Below the pieces are notes generated by a model. It saw nothing but the letters and a program-made list of their open reading frames with translations. It searched no databases and was not told where the DNA came from. Shown one piece after another: positions 8,014 to 16,703 of a DNA stretch of 64,000 nt (the first letter of the stretch is position 1; the number at the start of each line of letters is the position of its first letter). The position numbers and the translations under genes are program-made. Location: contig AP018180.1 of assembly GCA_002368155.1 (NCBI GenBank), forward strand, positions 7,310,561-7,374,560, given 5' to 3'. The stretch is from Nostoc carneum NIES-2107 (GTDB taxonomy: Bacteria > Cyanobacteriota > Cyanobacteriia > Cyanobacteriales > Nostocaceae).

Positions 8014-9765
8014 CTAACGTAGTAATTCTTCTATTTGATGTTGACTCCACAAAGTTCTGTAAAGGCCTTCTTTCTGCACAAGAGTTAAGTGAGTGCCTAT
8101 TTGGACAATTTTGCCCTTATCCATCACAAAAATTCGGTCAGCCGCAGCCGCCGCCGATAGTTGATGGGTGATAAAAACGACTGTTTTCTTAACTGTACCA
8201 GTCGAAAGATTTTTGAGGATTTGGGTAGCTGTTTGATTATCGACGCTAGAAAGGGCATCATCCAAAATTAACACTGGGGCATCAACTAACATAGCTCTAG
8301 ATAAAGCAGTACGTTGTCTTTGACCGCCAGAAAGAGTAATACCCCGTTCACCAACTATAGTGTCATACTGTTGGGTAAAATTGTTAATTTCTGAGTCAAT
8401 TTGCGCCATCTTAGCTACGTATTCGACATTTTCTTGCTCGCTAAGTGGATCGCCGTAGCGGATGTTATTTCTAATGGTGGTGCTGAACAGAAAACTATCT
8501 TGGGGGACATAGGCGATCGCAGCTCTTAAATCGGCTAATGCTATTTTTGTAATGTCCGTTCCATCTAAAAATAACTGTCCTGGCTCAATTTCTAATAAGC
8601 GCGGTAAGGCATTTGCTAAAGTTGATTTCCCAGAACCAATAGCGCCAACAATTGCCACGGTTTCCCCAGGATTAATCGTGAAGTTGATATTATCTAAAGC
8701 TGGGATGGTAGCGCCTGGATATGTATAAGTGAAATTTTTGGCTCTCAGTTTCCCTTTAACTTGGGTTTTGGGTAGATGAACAACATCATCTGCATCTTGA
8801 ATTTTGGGCGTAACGCTGAGAATTGATTCTAAGCGATCAATACTCACCTCACCTCTTTGGTAGGCGGTAATGGTAAATCCTAACAAAGCGGTGGGAAAAA
8901 CTAAACGCTCTACATAAATTAGTAGTGCTAAAAAATCCCCCACAGCTAGGTTTCCCGCCGCAATGCGGGATGCTCCCAACCAGAGAATTATCAGTGAACT
9001 GATATTGGCTAAACCCCCAATTAGGGGAAACAATGTATTGCGGCTTTTTGCGAGTTCCAAGTTAGCAGTCAATAGCTGCTGATTTTTCTCGGCGAAGGCG
9101 CGACGTTCGTTTTCTTCTTGGGCGTAAATTTTAATTAAGGCAATGCCACTAATATCTTCTTGAATGAGTTCACTAATGTCAGATAGTTGTTCTTGAACTA
9201 CAGTTTGTTGTTTACGTAGGCGATCGCTAAACAAATGCACCAAAAAGAACATTAAGGGGTATACTGCCAGCGAGGCTAATGTCAAATCGACGCTAATTGC
9301 CAACATTACAGGCAGCGTTAGAACATACGCAAAAAATGTATTTGCTAAACTCAGGACGGCAAAACCCAACAACCGCTTGATATTTTCTACATCACTAGTA
9401 GCCCTACTAATTAAATCACCGATAGTATGTGTGGCGAAGTAAGAAGGTTCTAGCTTGAGTAAATGTTCAAAAATCCGTTGTTTTAAATCAAATTCTACCT
9501 CTCTTCCTACTCCGAACAGCCAAATGCGGGAAGACATCCGAATTAACCACATTGCTGAACTGAGCAAGAAAATCACGACTACGTAATTGAGAATTTCATA
9601 CCAGTCGAAATTTGTTGAAAGTCTGTCAACGCAACCGCGAATTAACCAAGGTATATAAACGCCTAATCCATTGACAGTCAGCAAAGCTATAATGCCTAAA
9701 ATTGCCTCCCGCCAATGGGGACGCAGGTAAGCACTGAGTTTAGCAAGTCGTCGAGATTGTAACAT
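8014..9765 (-). CDS. ABC exporter half-transporter (type IV, MdlA/YheI-like)
   Basis: A 583-residue TMD-NBD half-transporter for ATP-driven export. Six membrane helices lie in residues 1-320, followed by the ATPase domain with Walker A GAIGSGKST, Q-loop YVPQDSFLF, signature LSGGQRQR, Walker B VLILDDALS and the switch His (ITHQ). The catalytic Glu after Walker B is Asp, as in the degenerate half of heterodimeric exporters such as YheI/YheH or MdlA/MdlB. That predicts a partner subunit, which is not in this window. The substrate is unknown; a lipid or drug is usual. Confidence 0.92.
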   Translation of the reverse strand: MLQSRRLAKLSAYLRPHWREAILGIIALLTVNGLGVYIPWLIRGCVDRLSTNFDWYEILNYVVVIFLLSSAMWLIRMSSRIWLFGVGREVEFDLKQRIFEHLLKLEPSYFATHTIGDLISRATSDVENIKRLLGFAVLSLANTFFAYVLTLPVMLAISVDLTLASLAVYPLMFFLVHLFSDRLRKQQTVVQEQLSDISELIQEDISGIALIKIYAQEENERRAFAEKNQQLLTANLELAKSRNTLFPLIGGLANISSLIILWLGASRIAAGNLAVGDFLALLIYVERLVFPTALLGFTITAYQRGEVSIDRLESILSVTPKIQDADDVVHLPKTQVKGKLRAKNFTYTYPGATIPALDNINFTINPGETVAIVGAIGSGKSTLANALPRLLEIEPGQLFLDGTDITKIALADLRAAIAYVPQDSFLFSTTIRNNIRYGDPLSEQENVEYVAKMAQIDSEINNFTQQYDTIVGERGITLSGGQRQRTALSRAMLVDAPVLILDDALSSVDNQTATQILKNLSTGTVKKTVVFITHQLSAAAAADRIFVMDKGKIVQIGTHLTLVQKEGLYRTLWSQHQIEELLR

Positions 9766-9997
9766 TCAGAACTAGCACAGAGCAGGGAAGTGGGGAGCAG
9801 GAGATGAGCAATTCAAAATTCAAAATTGAGAAATCTTGAACGCCAGTCACTTTAAGTCGGGAAACCCGCACATAGCGCTGGCTCCTATTGCCAGCAAAAC
9901 TACTCACCCTCCTCCTATTCTGACAGAAATAACAATTTAAATAAGGCCAGCCACCAGGACATAGTGCTTTGGCCTTGCGATTAATGATCTTTTCGGC

Positions 9998-10735
9998 TTA
10001 TCCTTGACGACCACGCAAGAAAATATAAATCTGGTTAAGATAACTTTCCCAGACTTGGGTTGTTACTTGCAGTGTTTCGGCACTTGGTACAAAATCTTCA
10101 ATGCGTAAACCACGATTTCTGATGTCCTGAGGATTCTGCAACAAATAAGGCGGGACTTTTACACCAAATTGATTTAAAGCTATGGTTGACTGACTCATAT
10201 CAACTGGAGGTAGAATACCATTCGCTGCCACATCAGAGACATTACCGATGGTATTTGCTGGGCCTAATGCCACCAGAGTTTCCGAATCAGGAGTTAGTTG
10301 GGAAGCTGCAGACGCTAGCCTCATATACTCAACTCTTTCGAGCGCCGCTAACTGAGGATTGCCTACAGTGGCGATCGGTGCCCTAACTAAAAAGTAAGCA
10401 ATAGCGGGTGTACTTGCTAACAGTAAAATTGTCAGCGCCCAACCCAGTAAATATCCTCCTGGTTTATCGATTCCACCCCCCTTGATTCTCTGTGCCGCGA
10501 AAATCAACATCAAGACCGATGCACCTAGAGGTTTTAATGGAAATGATACCATCCTCCACAAAGATGCTACAGCTGGTTCGTTAGGGTTCAGAAACGCCAG
10601 GGCTACAACAATCAACAGGATGACTATGACTAATCGTCCCACAAAATTCCCAGCAGGATAGAATCTTTGGAACAAAGAGTATACAACAGTGCCAATTAAT
10701 AGCCAAAGTAGTACTCGGCTTAACAGTAGAAACAT
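9998..10735 (-). CDS. cyanobacterial membrane protein, YdcF-like N-terminus
   Basis: A 245-residue protein with four predicted helices in residues 1-115, including SFPLKPLGASVLMLIFAAQR and KPGGYLLGWALTILLLAS. This half resembles the N-terminus of cyanobacterial YdcF/ElyC-type membrane proteins as I remember them. The rest (about 120-245) is hydrophilic, lies outside the membrane and lacks the DUF218 catalytic core, so this is a short relative or a fusion to a different domain. Function unknown. It has its own upstream region and is not overlapped by neighbours. Confidence 0.65.
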   Translation of the reverse strand: MFLLLSRVLLWLLIGTVVYSLFQRFYPAGNFVGRLVIVILLIVVALAFLNPNEPAVASLWRMVSFPLKPLGASVLMLIFAAQRIKGGGIDKPGGYLLGWALTILLLASTPAIAYFLVRAPIATVGNPQLAALERVEYMRLASAASQLTPDSETLVALGPANTIGNVSDVAANGILPPVDMSQSTIALNQFGVKVPPYLLQNPQDIRNRGLRIEDFVPSAETLQVTTQVWESYLNQIYIFLRGRQG

Positions 10736-11044
10736 AGTAGATTAACTCTCAAATTTTCCGATGCAGTGAGCCATTGCGGTAGACGGGGTTCCCGACATAT
10801 AGCAAATAGCATTCCCTTAAGAGACAGCCTCAAGGTTTCGGGCAGCGGATTTATTTTCTCGTCAAATTGTAAACGCACTGTTACCTGACTTAAAATACCT
10901 CACACCTCACACCCAAAGACTACCGTCGTAGTGATTTTAGTGCAATTTTTTGACACTGCGTCTATTATTTAAAATTTTCCCAATGAGTAATGAGGCACCA
11001 GTACATTAGATTAGTTGAGTAACTGTAACTCAAAAGGATAAACT
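10736..11044. promoter_or_regulatory. divergent intergenic region upstream of galE
   Basis: 309 bases between divergent starts. An AAGGATAAACT ribosome-binding context precedes the galE ATG. No further motif was recognised. Confidence 0.4.
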
Positions 11045-12043
11045 ATGTCACCGGAAAAGCCCACTATTTTAGTGACAGGAGGAGCAGGATATATCGGTTC
11101 CCATACCGTGCTTGCCCTGAAGCGAGCAGGTTATGAAGTGGTAATACTTGATAACCTCGTGTATGGACATCGTGACTTAGTAGAGCAAGTGTTGCAAGTA
11201 GAACTGGTAGCTGGTGATACTGCCGATCGCCCTTTACTTGATAAATTATTTCAAACCCACAATATTACGGCAGTGATGCATTTTTCTGCCTATGCTTACG
11301 TGGGAGAATCAGTTACAGACCCAGCAAAATACTATCGCAACAACGTTTTAGGCACCCTGGTGTTGCTAGAAGCGATGCTAGCGGCATCTGTTAAGAAATT
11401 TGTATTTTCTTCTACTTGTGCAACCTATGGAGTGCCAGAAGTTGTACCTATTCCCGAAAATCATCCCCAAAATCCAATTAATCCCTATGGCGCTACTAAG
11501 TTAATGGTGGAGCGGATTCTTTCTGATTTTGATGTTGCCTATGGTTTAAAATCGGTGCGTTTCCGCTACTTTAACGCTGCTGGTGCCGATCCTTCCGGAC
11601 TACTAGGAGAAGACCACAACCCCGAAACCCATTTGATACCCTTGGTATTGCTGACAGCTTTAGGTAAGCGGGAATCGATTTCTATTTTCGGTACAGATTA
11701 TCCCACAACCGACGGTACTTGTATTAGAGACTACATTCACGTGAGCGACTTAGCAGACGCTCATGTTTTAGGATTGGAATATTTATTAAAAGGCAACGAC
11801 AGCGAAGTCTTTAATTTAGGCAATGGTCTAGGCTTCTCAGTAAGGGAAGTAATTTCCGCAGCCAAAGATGTTACCGGATTAACAATCCCAGTCAAAGAAT
11901 GCGATCGCCGTCCCGGAGATCCACCATCCTTAATCGGCAGTAGCGAAAAAGCCCGTAAAATCCTCGGCTGGCAACCCCAGTATCCAGCCATCAGAGATAT
12001 CGTCCTCCACGCCTGGCAATGGCATCAAAAGAGGCATAAATAA
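11045..12043 (+). CDS. galE: UDP-glucose 4-epimerase
   Basis: A 332-residue cytoplasmic enzyme that interconverts UDP-glucose and UDP-galactose for polysaccharide and galactolipid synthesis. An extended SDR fold begins with the NAD motif GGAGYIGSH, followed by ILDNLVYGH, the catalytic FSSTCATYG Ser/Thr region and the YGATK Tyr-Lys pair. RYFNAAGADPSG and DGTCIRDYIHVSDLA are galE signatures. Length is typical. The gene ends at the edge of a large short-repeat array. Confidence 0.95.
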   Translation: MSPEKPTILVTGGAGYIGSHTVLALKRAGYEVVILDNLVYGHRDLVEQVLQVELVAGDTADRPLLDKLFQTHNITAVMHFSAYAYVGESVTDPAKYYRNNVLGTLVLLEAMLAASVKKFVFSSTCATYGVPEVVPIPENHPQNPINPYGATKLMVERILSDFDVAYGLKSVRFRYFNAAGADPSGLLGEDHNPETHLIPLVLLTALGKRESISIFGTDYPTTDGTCIRDYIHVSDLADAHVLGLEYLLKGNDSEVFNLGNGLGFSVREVISAAKDVTGLTIPVKECDRRPGDPPSLIGSSEKARKILGWQPQYPAIRDIVLHAWQWHQKRHK

Positions 12044-12269
12044 TGGGCATGGGGCATGGGGCATGGGGCATGGATGGGTAATGGGTAATGAGTAATGGGT
12101 AATGAGTAATGAGTAATGAGTAATTTCTCCCCTGCTTCCTCATCCCCCTTGTTCCTTTTTACCTTTTCCCCAGTCCCTAGTCCCCAATCCCCAGTCCCCC
12201 CCCAGTCCCCAATCCCCAGTCCCCAATCCCCAGTCCCCAATCCCCAATCCCCAATCCCCAATCCCCCAA
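12044..12269. repeat. short tandem repeat array (STRR type)
   Basis: Two families are stacked: GGGGCAT and GGGTAAT/GAGTAAT units (12044-12125), then CCCCAGT/CCCCAAT heptamers (12170-12268). The array separates convergent galE and the 12270 gene, whose stop sits at its edge. Such arrays are typical of Nostocales and are not CRISPRs, since there are no spacers. Confidence 0.9.
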
Positions 12270-12881
12270 TCACCTCCGCCGCTTCTGCATGACAGCCAAG
12301 ACAATACCTAACGTGGCAAAAATAGCGGCGGCGATCGCCCACAAGGGTAAGGGTGGAGATTGAGTTTCGACTACTTGATTATTGGCAGCTTGATTGACAT
12401 TCTGAGGAGCTTGTGGTATATTTTGCGAACCTGATGCCACGGTAACTTGAAACTTTAACTCAAAAGGTTTGAAGCTTTCCCCAGAAGTAGGTTTACCAGT
12501 AAGTGCCAGCTGATAAGCCCCTGGCTTGGGAAAGGTAATTTCTGCCCCTGGCGTATCTTTGTAACGTTCAGCAGACACAGGTTTTAAAGGAGGTTCTAAC
12601 AGGGGTGGCTCTTGTGGTGTATGGGGTTCAGCATAAACAGCCAACCGACAATCACAATCTTTAAGTGCGATCGCTTTTCCACCTTTGCGAGTTAGTGCAA
12701 ACCAAGCTTTTGCGGGTTGTCCTGCTTGGGGATTATCATTCGGTTCAATATGTAGAGTGCCACCAATATCTGCAGAAATTTTCACTGAATGAGCAGAAGC
12801 GGCGTTAAGGGGAGTTAGGGATAGCAGTAATACAAAAAATAAAGGAATCGAAGATTTAGCGTGACTTAGTCGGGGGAACAT
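12270..12881 (-). CDS. secreted or membrane-anchored partner of the TauE/UreH-like protein
   Basis: A 203-residue protein with a signal peptide (1-30, ending AASAHSVKI), an extracytoplasmic beta-rich domain resembling YtkA/FixH-like folds (KPGAYQLALTGKPTSG), a possible metal-binding KDCDCRL motif near residue 75, an Asn/Gln-rich linker, and a C-terminal helix (LWAIAAAIFATLGIVLAVM) with a basic KRRR end. Its start overlaps the upstream gene by 26 bases, so the two are coupled. It may bind copper or another metal handled by the upstream membrane protein; that is inferred from context and the CxC motif. Confidence 0.75.
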   Translation of the reverse strand: MFPRLSHAKSSIPLFFVLLLSLTPLNAASAHSVKISADIGGTLHIEPNDNPQAGQPAKAWFALTRKGGKAIALKDCDCRLAVYAEPHTPQEPPLLEPPLKPVSAERYKDTPGAEITFPKPGAYQLALTGKPTSGESFKPFELKFQVTVASGSQNIPQAPQNVNQAANNQVVETQSPPLPLWAIAAAIFATLGIVLAVMQKRRR

Positions 12882-14082
12882 AAAATTTTGCTAAGGTTAA
12901 CTTTGACCAAAAACAACGTGAACGCAGCAGCAACACACAAAGGGTAATAAACCCAACTGTAGCTACTGCTAGTTTATTTCCCCCAGTTGATTGTGAGGAA
13001 CCCAGATAATGGGAACCAATTATAACTGCATGAATTACGCTTAACAGTAAAGCTGGCAGGCTTAATAGATGAATTTGCCGCCAACGCTTACCTAAATATT
13101 TTTGCCACCAATCAAAACTTGTCAACGCTGCTGGAGTCATCAATACCAAAGCTACCGCACCAGCAATTATGCTCCACTGAAAATCTGGTTGCAAGAACCA
13201 AAAAGCCGCAAAATTCCATTGCAGTAAATGTTCCATCATGTGGAAAGTGTGAACCACAGACAGCACAAATGCTCCTACTCCTAAAGCACGACGGTAACGT
13301 AGGGGTGATGCCCAAATTCCACTAATGGGACGAGCAATTAGGGCTAAAATCAAGCAAAATAAAGCAGCGTGTCCGGTGTAATCGGCCATTGTGTCGCCGG
13401 TTCGCACCAAAGTAATTGCCCCAATCGCCAGAGTTACCCAACCGCCAAGGCGAAATAACTGACTACGCTTGTCTTGACTTACCAACGACGCAGAAATCCC
13501 TGCACCTAACATCATTGGTAGGGTTCCCAAGCCAAAAGCCAGCATAGTTGCTGCACCCATCCATAAGTTACCAGTTTCGGCAGCTTTGATTTGGGCAGCA
13601 TAGAGAAAACCACAAGGCATTAAACCCCAAGTCATGCCTAAAAGTGCAGGTGTCCACCATTTGCTTTGTAAGGAAAGGTTGAACATTCCTTTACTGAGAT
13701 AATTATGTAAGCCTCCTTGTAATAAAGGATGTAAAACTGGAATTTTTGGCAGCAAATCTGGCTTTATTTGCCCTAAACCAAACCAAATCAGCATTAAGCC
13801 AGTGATAATTGCCATCCAGCGACGTAAATCGCTACCAACACCAGCTACCTGTCCCCCTTCTAATAACACTGAACCCAGCGCCCCAATTGCCGCACCTACT
13901 AGGGTATAACTCAACATTCGCCCTAGATTCAGCAAAAGATGAAATTTTAATTGCTGTCGCCAATCAGAATTTTCTTGCTGATGTGATAAAGAGAAAGCCA
14001 TTGTTAAGGGGCCACACATCCCAAAACAATGTCCGAAACTGCCCAAAAAACCCAGGATTGTGATGAGTGATAAGTCTAGCAT
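12856..14082 (-). CDS. TauE/SafE-UreH_2 (DsbD-like) membrane protein with haem-type C-terminal membrane domain
   Basis: A 408-residue polytopic protein. The N-terminal half has the GHCFGMCGPLTMAF motif and the paired WGLMPCGFLYAA motif of the UreH_2/DsbD_2 family, whose Cys pairs move electrons or metal across the membrane. The C-terminal half (about 245-400) carries spaced His residues in helices (VVHTFHMMEHLLQW; QIHLLSLPALLLSVIHAVI), similar to ferric-reductase/YedZ-type b-haem domains. This suggests a fusion of a thiol or metal transporter with a haem redox module. It is coupled to the downstream secreted protein by overlap. Roles in copper export or cytochrome assembly are plausible but inferred. 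Confidence 0.8.
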   Translation of the reverse strand: MLDLSLITILGFLGSFGHCFGMCGPLTMAFSLSHQQENSDWRQQLKFHLLLNLGRMLSYTLVGAAIGALGSVLLEGGQVAGVGSDLRRWMAIITGLMLIWFGLGQIKPDLLPKIPVLHPLLQGGLHNYLSKGMFNLSLQSKWWTPALLGMTWGLMPCGFLYAAQIKAAETGNLWMGAATMLAFGLGTLPMMLGAGISASLVSQDKRSQLFRLGGWVTLAIGAITLVRTGDTMADYTGHAALFCLILALIARPISGIWASPLRYRRALGVGAFVLSVVHTFHMMEHLLQWNFAAFWFLQPDFQWSIIAGAVALVLMTPAALTSFDWWQKYLGKRWRQIHLLSLPALLLSVIHAVIIGSHYLGSSQSTGGNKLAVATVGFITLCVLLLRSRCFWSKLTLAKFYVPPTKSR

Positions 14083-14135
14083 TGGGTGGGGACTGGGGAT
14101 TGGGGACTTGGGATTGGGTAATGGGTAAGAGGAAG
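14083..14135. repeat. short tandem repeat array
   Basis: GGGGACT/GGGGATT/GGGTAATGGGTAA units just upstream of the TauE-like gene, same families as at 12044-12269. Confidence 0.8.
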
Positions 14136-14149
14136 AAGTAATCTTGTAC

Positions 14150-14169
14150 AGACGCGATTAATCGCGTCT
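14150..14169. repeat. palindrome AGACGCGATTAATCGCGTCT
   Basis: A perfect 20-bp palindrome that recurs identically at 53623-53642. It is probably a dispersed repeat, not a gene-specific operator. Confidence 0.8.
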
Positions 14170-14304
14170 CTCCAACTCAGCACTCAGCACTCAGCACTAC
14201 CTACTGCGGAAATTTAGGGGAAATGGTTGACTCTGTCAAAAGACGAGCTGTCAAACTTGCTGTTTGCGCTACCTTAAGAGTCTGAGAAGCAAGGATAAAC
14301 CCAC

Positions 14305-15363
14305 ATGAAAAAATGGATTTGGCTGGTGCTGTTGCTTTTGGTGGTAGTTGTAATTGTAAGTAGCAAAGGTACTGCGAAAAATCAGTTATTTGATAGACCT
14401 TCATCATCTGTAATTGTTGAGCGCATCCCAGCCGAAAAGACTCCCACACAGGAGTATTTGCCAGTAGCTAATGATTTGCAAGTGTCTGCTGACAAGCTAT
14501 TGCGCCATATTCAAAATTTGAATTTTCCCCGTCACACCATCGCAGCGCGATCGCGCACTCGCACTTATATTACAACTGAACTGCGAAAATTAGGCTGGAC
14601 ACCTAAGTTAGAAAAATTCTCTGAAGGGATCAATATTTTTGCTGAACGCCCAGGAACTAAAAAAGCGGCTGGTGCAATTTTAGTGGGAGCGCATTATGAT
14701 ACAGTTGCTGTCTCTCCTGGGGCTGATGACAATGCTAGTGGCGTGGCTGTAACGCTAGAAGTTGCGAGAATTCTTGGTTCACGTCCCACACCCAGAACAT
14801 TGCAACTAGCTTTTTTTGATCGTGAAGAAGGCGGACTTTTAGGTAGTAAAGCTTTTGTGAGCAAAGCAGAACGCTTGCAAAACCTCCGCGGTGTCATCGT
14901 TATGGATATGGTGGGTTATGCTTGCTATACTGCTGGATGTCAGCAATATCCTACAGGTTTACCAGTTACACCACCTAGCGATAAAGGCGACTTTTTAGCA
15001 GTAATTGGCGATACAGAGCATTTACCTTTATTAAATGCCTTTAACAACTCCCAGACAATCCCTCCAACTGCTGTAAATAAAGCAGATACCAATCTACCAG
15101 CAGTGCTGAAATTGCCTATTCCTCTGAAAGGCTTGGTTGCACCAGACACCCTACGTAGCGATCATGCACCGTTTTGGTATCAAGGAATCGGTGCTGTATT
15201 GGTAACCGATACAGCTAATCTGCGTACTCCCCATTACCATGAGCCTACTGATACACCAGCGAATATCGAGCGATCGTTTTTCACAGGTGCAGCGCAAATC
15301 GTCCTGAATGCTACTAATACATTGTTAGAAAGTGAACAGGATTTAGCGACTCAACCATCATAA
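14305..15363 (+). CDS. M28 family zinc aminopeptidase
   Basis: A 352-residue exopeptidase. An N-terminal helix (residues 4-21) anchors or exports it, so it probably acts outside the cytoplasm on peptides. The zinc and catalytic residues of M28 are visible: GAHYDT, ADDNASG, DREEGG and RSDHAPFW, plus VMDMVGY as the likely remaining Asp ligand region. Length fits the family. It is free-standing, with a putative ribosome site GAAGCAAGGAT ahead of the ATG. The gene ends at a clear intergenic gap. Confidence 0.92.
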   Translation: MKKWIWLVLLLLVVVVIVSSKGTAKNQLFDRPSSSVIVERIPAEKTPTQEYLPVANDLQVSADKLLRHIQNLNFPRHTIAARSRTRTYITTELRKLGWTPKLEKFSEGINIFAERPGTKKAAGAILVGAHYDTVAVSPGADDNASGVAVTLEVARILGSRPTPRTLQLAFFDREEGGLLGSKAFVSKAERLQNLRGVIVMDMVGYACYTAGCQQYPTGLPVTPPSDKGDFLAVIGDTEHLPLLNAFNNSQTIPPTAVNKADTNLPAVLKLPIPLKGLVAPDTLRSDHAPFWYQGIGAVLVTDTANLRTPHYHEPTDTPANIERSFFTGAAQIVLNATNTLLESEQDLATQPS

Positions 15364-15653
15364 ATTTTTGCAACCTACATTTATTAAGATAAATAAAGTA
15401 CGGTTTCTTCCTATAGTGAGTGTGAGGATATCTTGAGCATGATGATTAACTGAATAAATATGCTCATGGGCTAAAACACATCTAATTTGCATATATCTAT
15501 GCCGTCAAAATCTTATGAAGATGGGCATTTTACCCAACTAATTGATGCAATTGCCATGTGGAATAGCTGATTTCATGTTCCAGCATTGATTGAGCGCCTA
15601 CCAAGCTTTCCGACAACTATCAAAACTGCAAATTATTGATATAAGGTCATTCT
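15364..15653. promoter_or_regulatory. intergenic region upstream of the Ycf39-like gene
   Basis: 290 bases with no ORF signal; expected to contain the promoter of the reductase at 15654. No specific site recognised. Confidence 0.35.
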
Positions 15654-16529
15654 ATGATTCTAGTCACTGGAGCCACCGGGGGAATTGGTCGCAGAGTCGT
15701 GCGACTATTACGCCAACAAGAGAAATCAGTGCGAGCATTTGTGCGTCTGAGTTCTCGTTACAGCGAATTAGAACACCGAGGAGCTGAAATCTTCATTGGT
15801 GATTTACAGCAAGATAAGGATATTCAACAAGCTTGTAAAGGTGTTGATTATATTATCAGCGCTCACGGTTCCGATAGTGACGCTTTATCCTTAGACTACC
15901 GCGCCAATATTGAGCTAATTGACCAAGCAAAAGCTAATGGAGTCAAGCATTTTGTTTTGATTTCCGTACTGGGTGCTGACAGAGGCTATGAAGATGCGCC
16001 TGTGTTCAAAGCTAAACGCGCTGTAGAGAAATATCTAGAAGCTAGTGGCGTGAACTACACTATTTTACGTCCGTCCGGATTAGCATCAAACTTGCTACCA
16101 TTAGCAGAACGGTTTCGTGAAACAGGGTTGTATCTGCTAATTGGTGATCCTAAAAATCGGACTTCGATTGTCAGTACAGATGATTTGGCTAAAATAGCGG
16201 TCGATTCTTTGACAGTTGAAGGCGCTCGTAACCAAACTTTAGCAGTAGGAGGGCCTGAGATTTTAACCCGTGGCGATATCCCGCAAATCTTTAGTCGCAT
16301 CTTCAACAAACAGCCAATAGTAATTAATGCACCCCTATTTGCTATTGATGGATTACGCAGTGCTTTGGGTTTATTTAATCCCCAAACACAACAGGCTTTG
16401 GGAACCTATCGGACTTTACTCGCCAATGAATTTTTCTGCACAAAAGAGGAGATAACCAATTTAGAGAAGATTTTTAACTTTAAATTGGAGACTTTAGAAA
16501 ATTTTGTGCGGCGCTATTTAGCTGTTTGA
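15654..16529 (+). CDS. NAD(P)-binding atypical SDR (Ycf39/NmrA-like)
   Basis: A 291-residue protein with the Rossmann start VTGATGGIGRRVVRLL, the NmrA/Ycf39-type GDLQQDKDIQQACKGVDYII segment, and a tail without a Tyr-Lys catalytic pair, typical of atypical SDRs. Family members in cyanobacteria include Ycf39 (chlorophyll delivery to photosystem II with HLIPs) and isoflavone-reductase-like proteins. The sequence fits the superfamily well, but I cannot fix which branch it is. Cytoplasmic, with no membrane helix. Confidence 0.8.
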   Translation: MILVTGATGGIGRRVVRLLRQQEKSVRAFVRLSSRYSELEHRGAEIFIGDLQQDKDIQQACKGVDYIISAHGSDSDALSLDYRANIELIDQAKANGVKHFVLISVLGADRGYEDAPVFKAKRAVEKYLEASGVNYTILRPSGLASNLLPLAERFRETGLYLLIGDPKNRTSIVSTDDLAKIAVDSLTVEGARNQTLAVGGPEILTRGDIPQIFSRIFNKQPIVINAPLFAIDGLRSALGLFNPQTQQALGTYRTLLANEFFCTKEEITNLEKIFNFKLETLENFVRRYLAV

Positions 16530-16534
16530 GGAAT

Positions 16535-16680
16535 AAGGGAATGGGGACTGGGGACTGGGGACTGGGGATTGGGGATTGGGGACTGGGGATGAGGGAGAAA
16601 CAATAAACGACAAATCCCATTACCAATTACCAATTTACCCAATGCCCAATGCCCCTTGCCCCATTCCCAATGACAATGAC
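16535..16680. repeat. short tandem repeat array between the Ycf39-like gene and hlyD
   Basis: GGGGACT/GGGGATT heptamers (16541-16590), then TACCAATTACCAATTTACCC and CCCAATGCCC units to about 16675. Confidence 0.85.
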
Positions 16681-16703
16681 AAAGGACAAATAACAAAACT
16701 TCT

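Noticed and set aside
12044-12269. Regular repeats that could be taken for a CRISPR array
   Set aside because: Units are 7-8 bases, head to tail, with no spacers; they are short tandem repeats.
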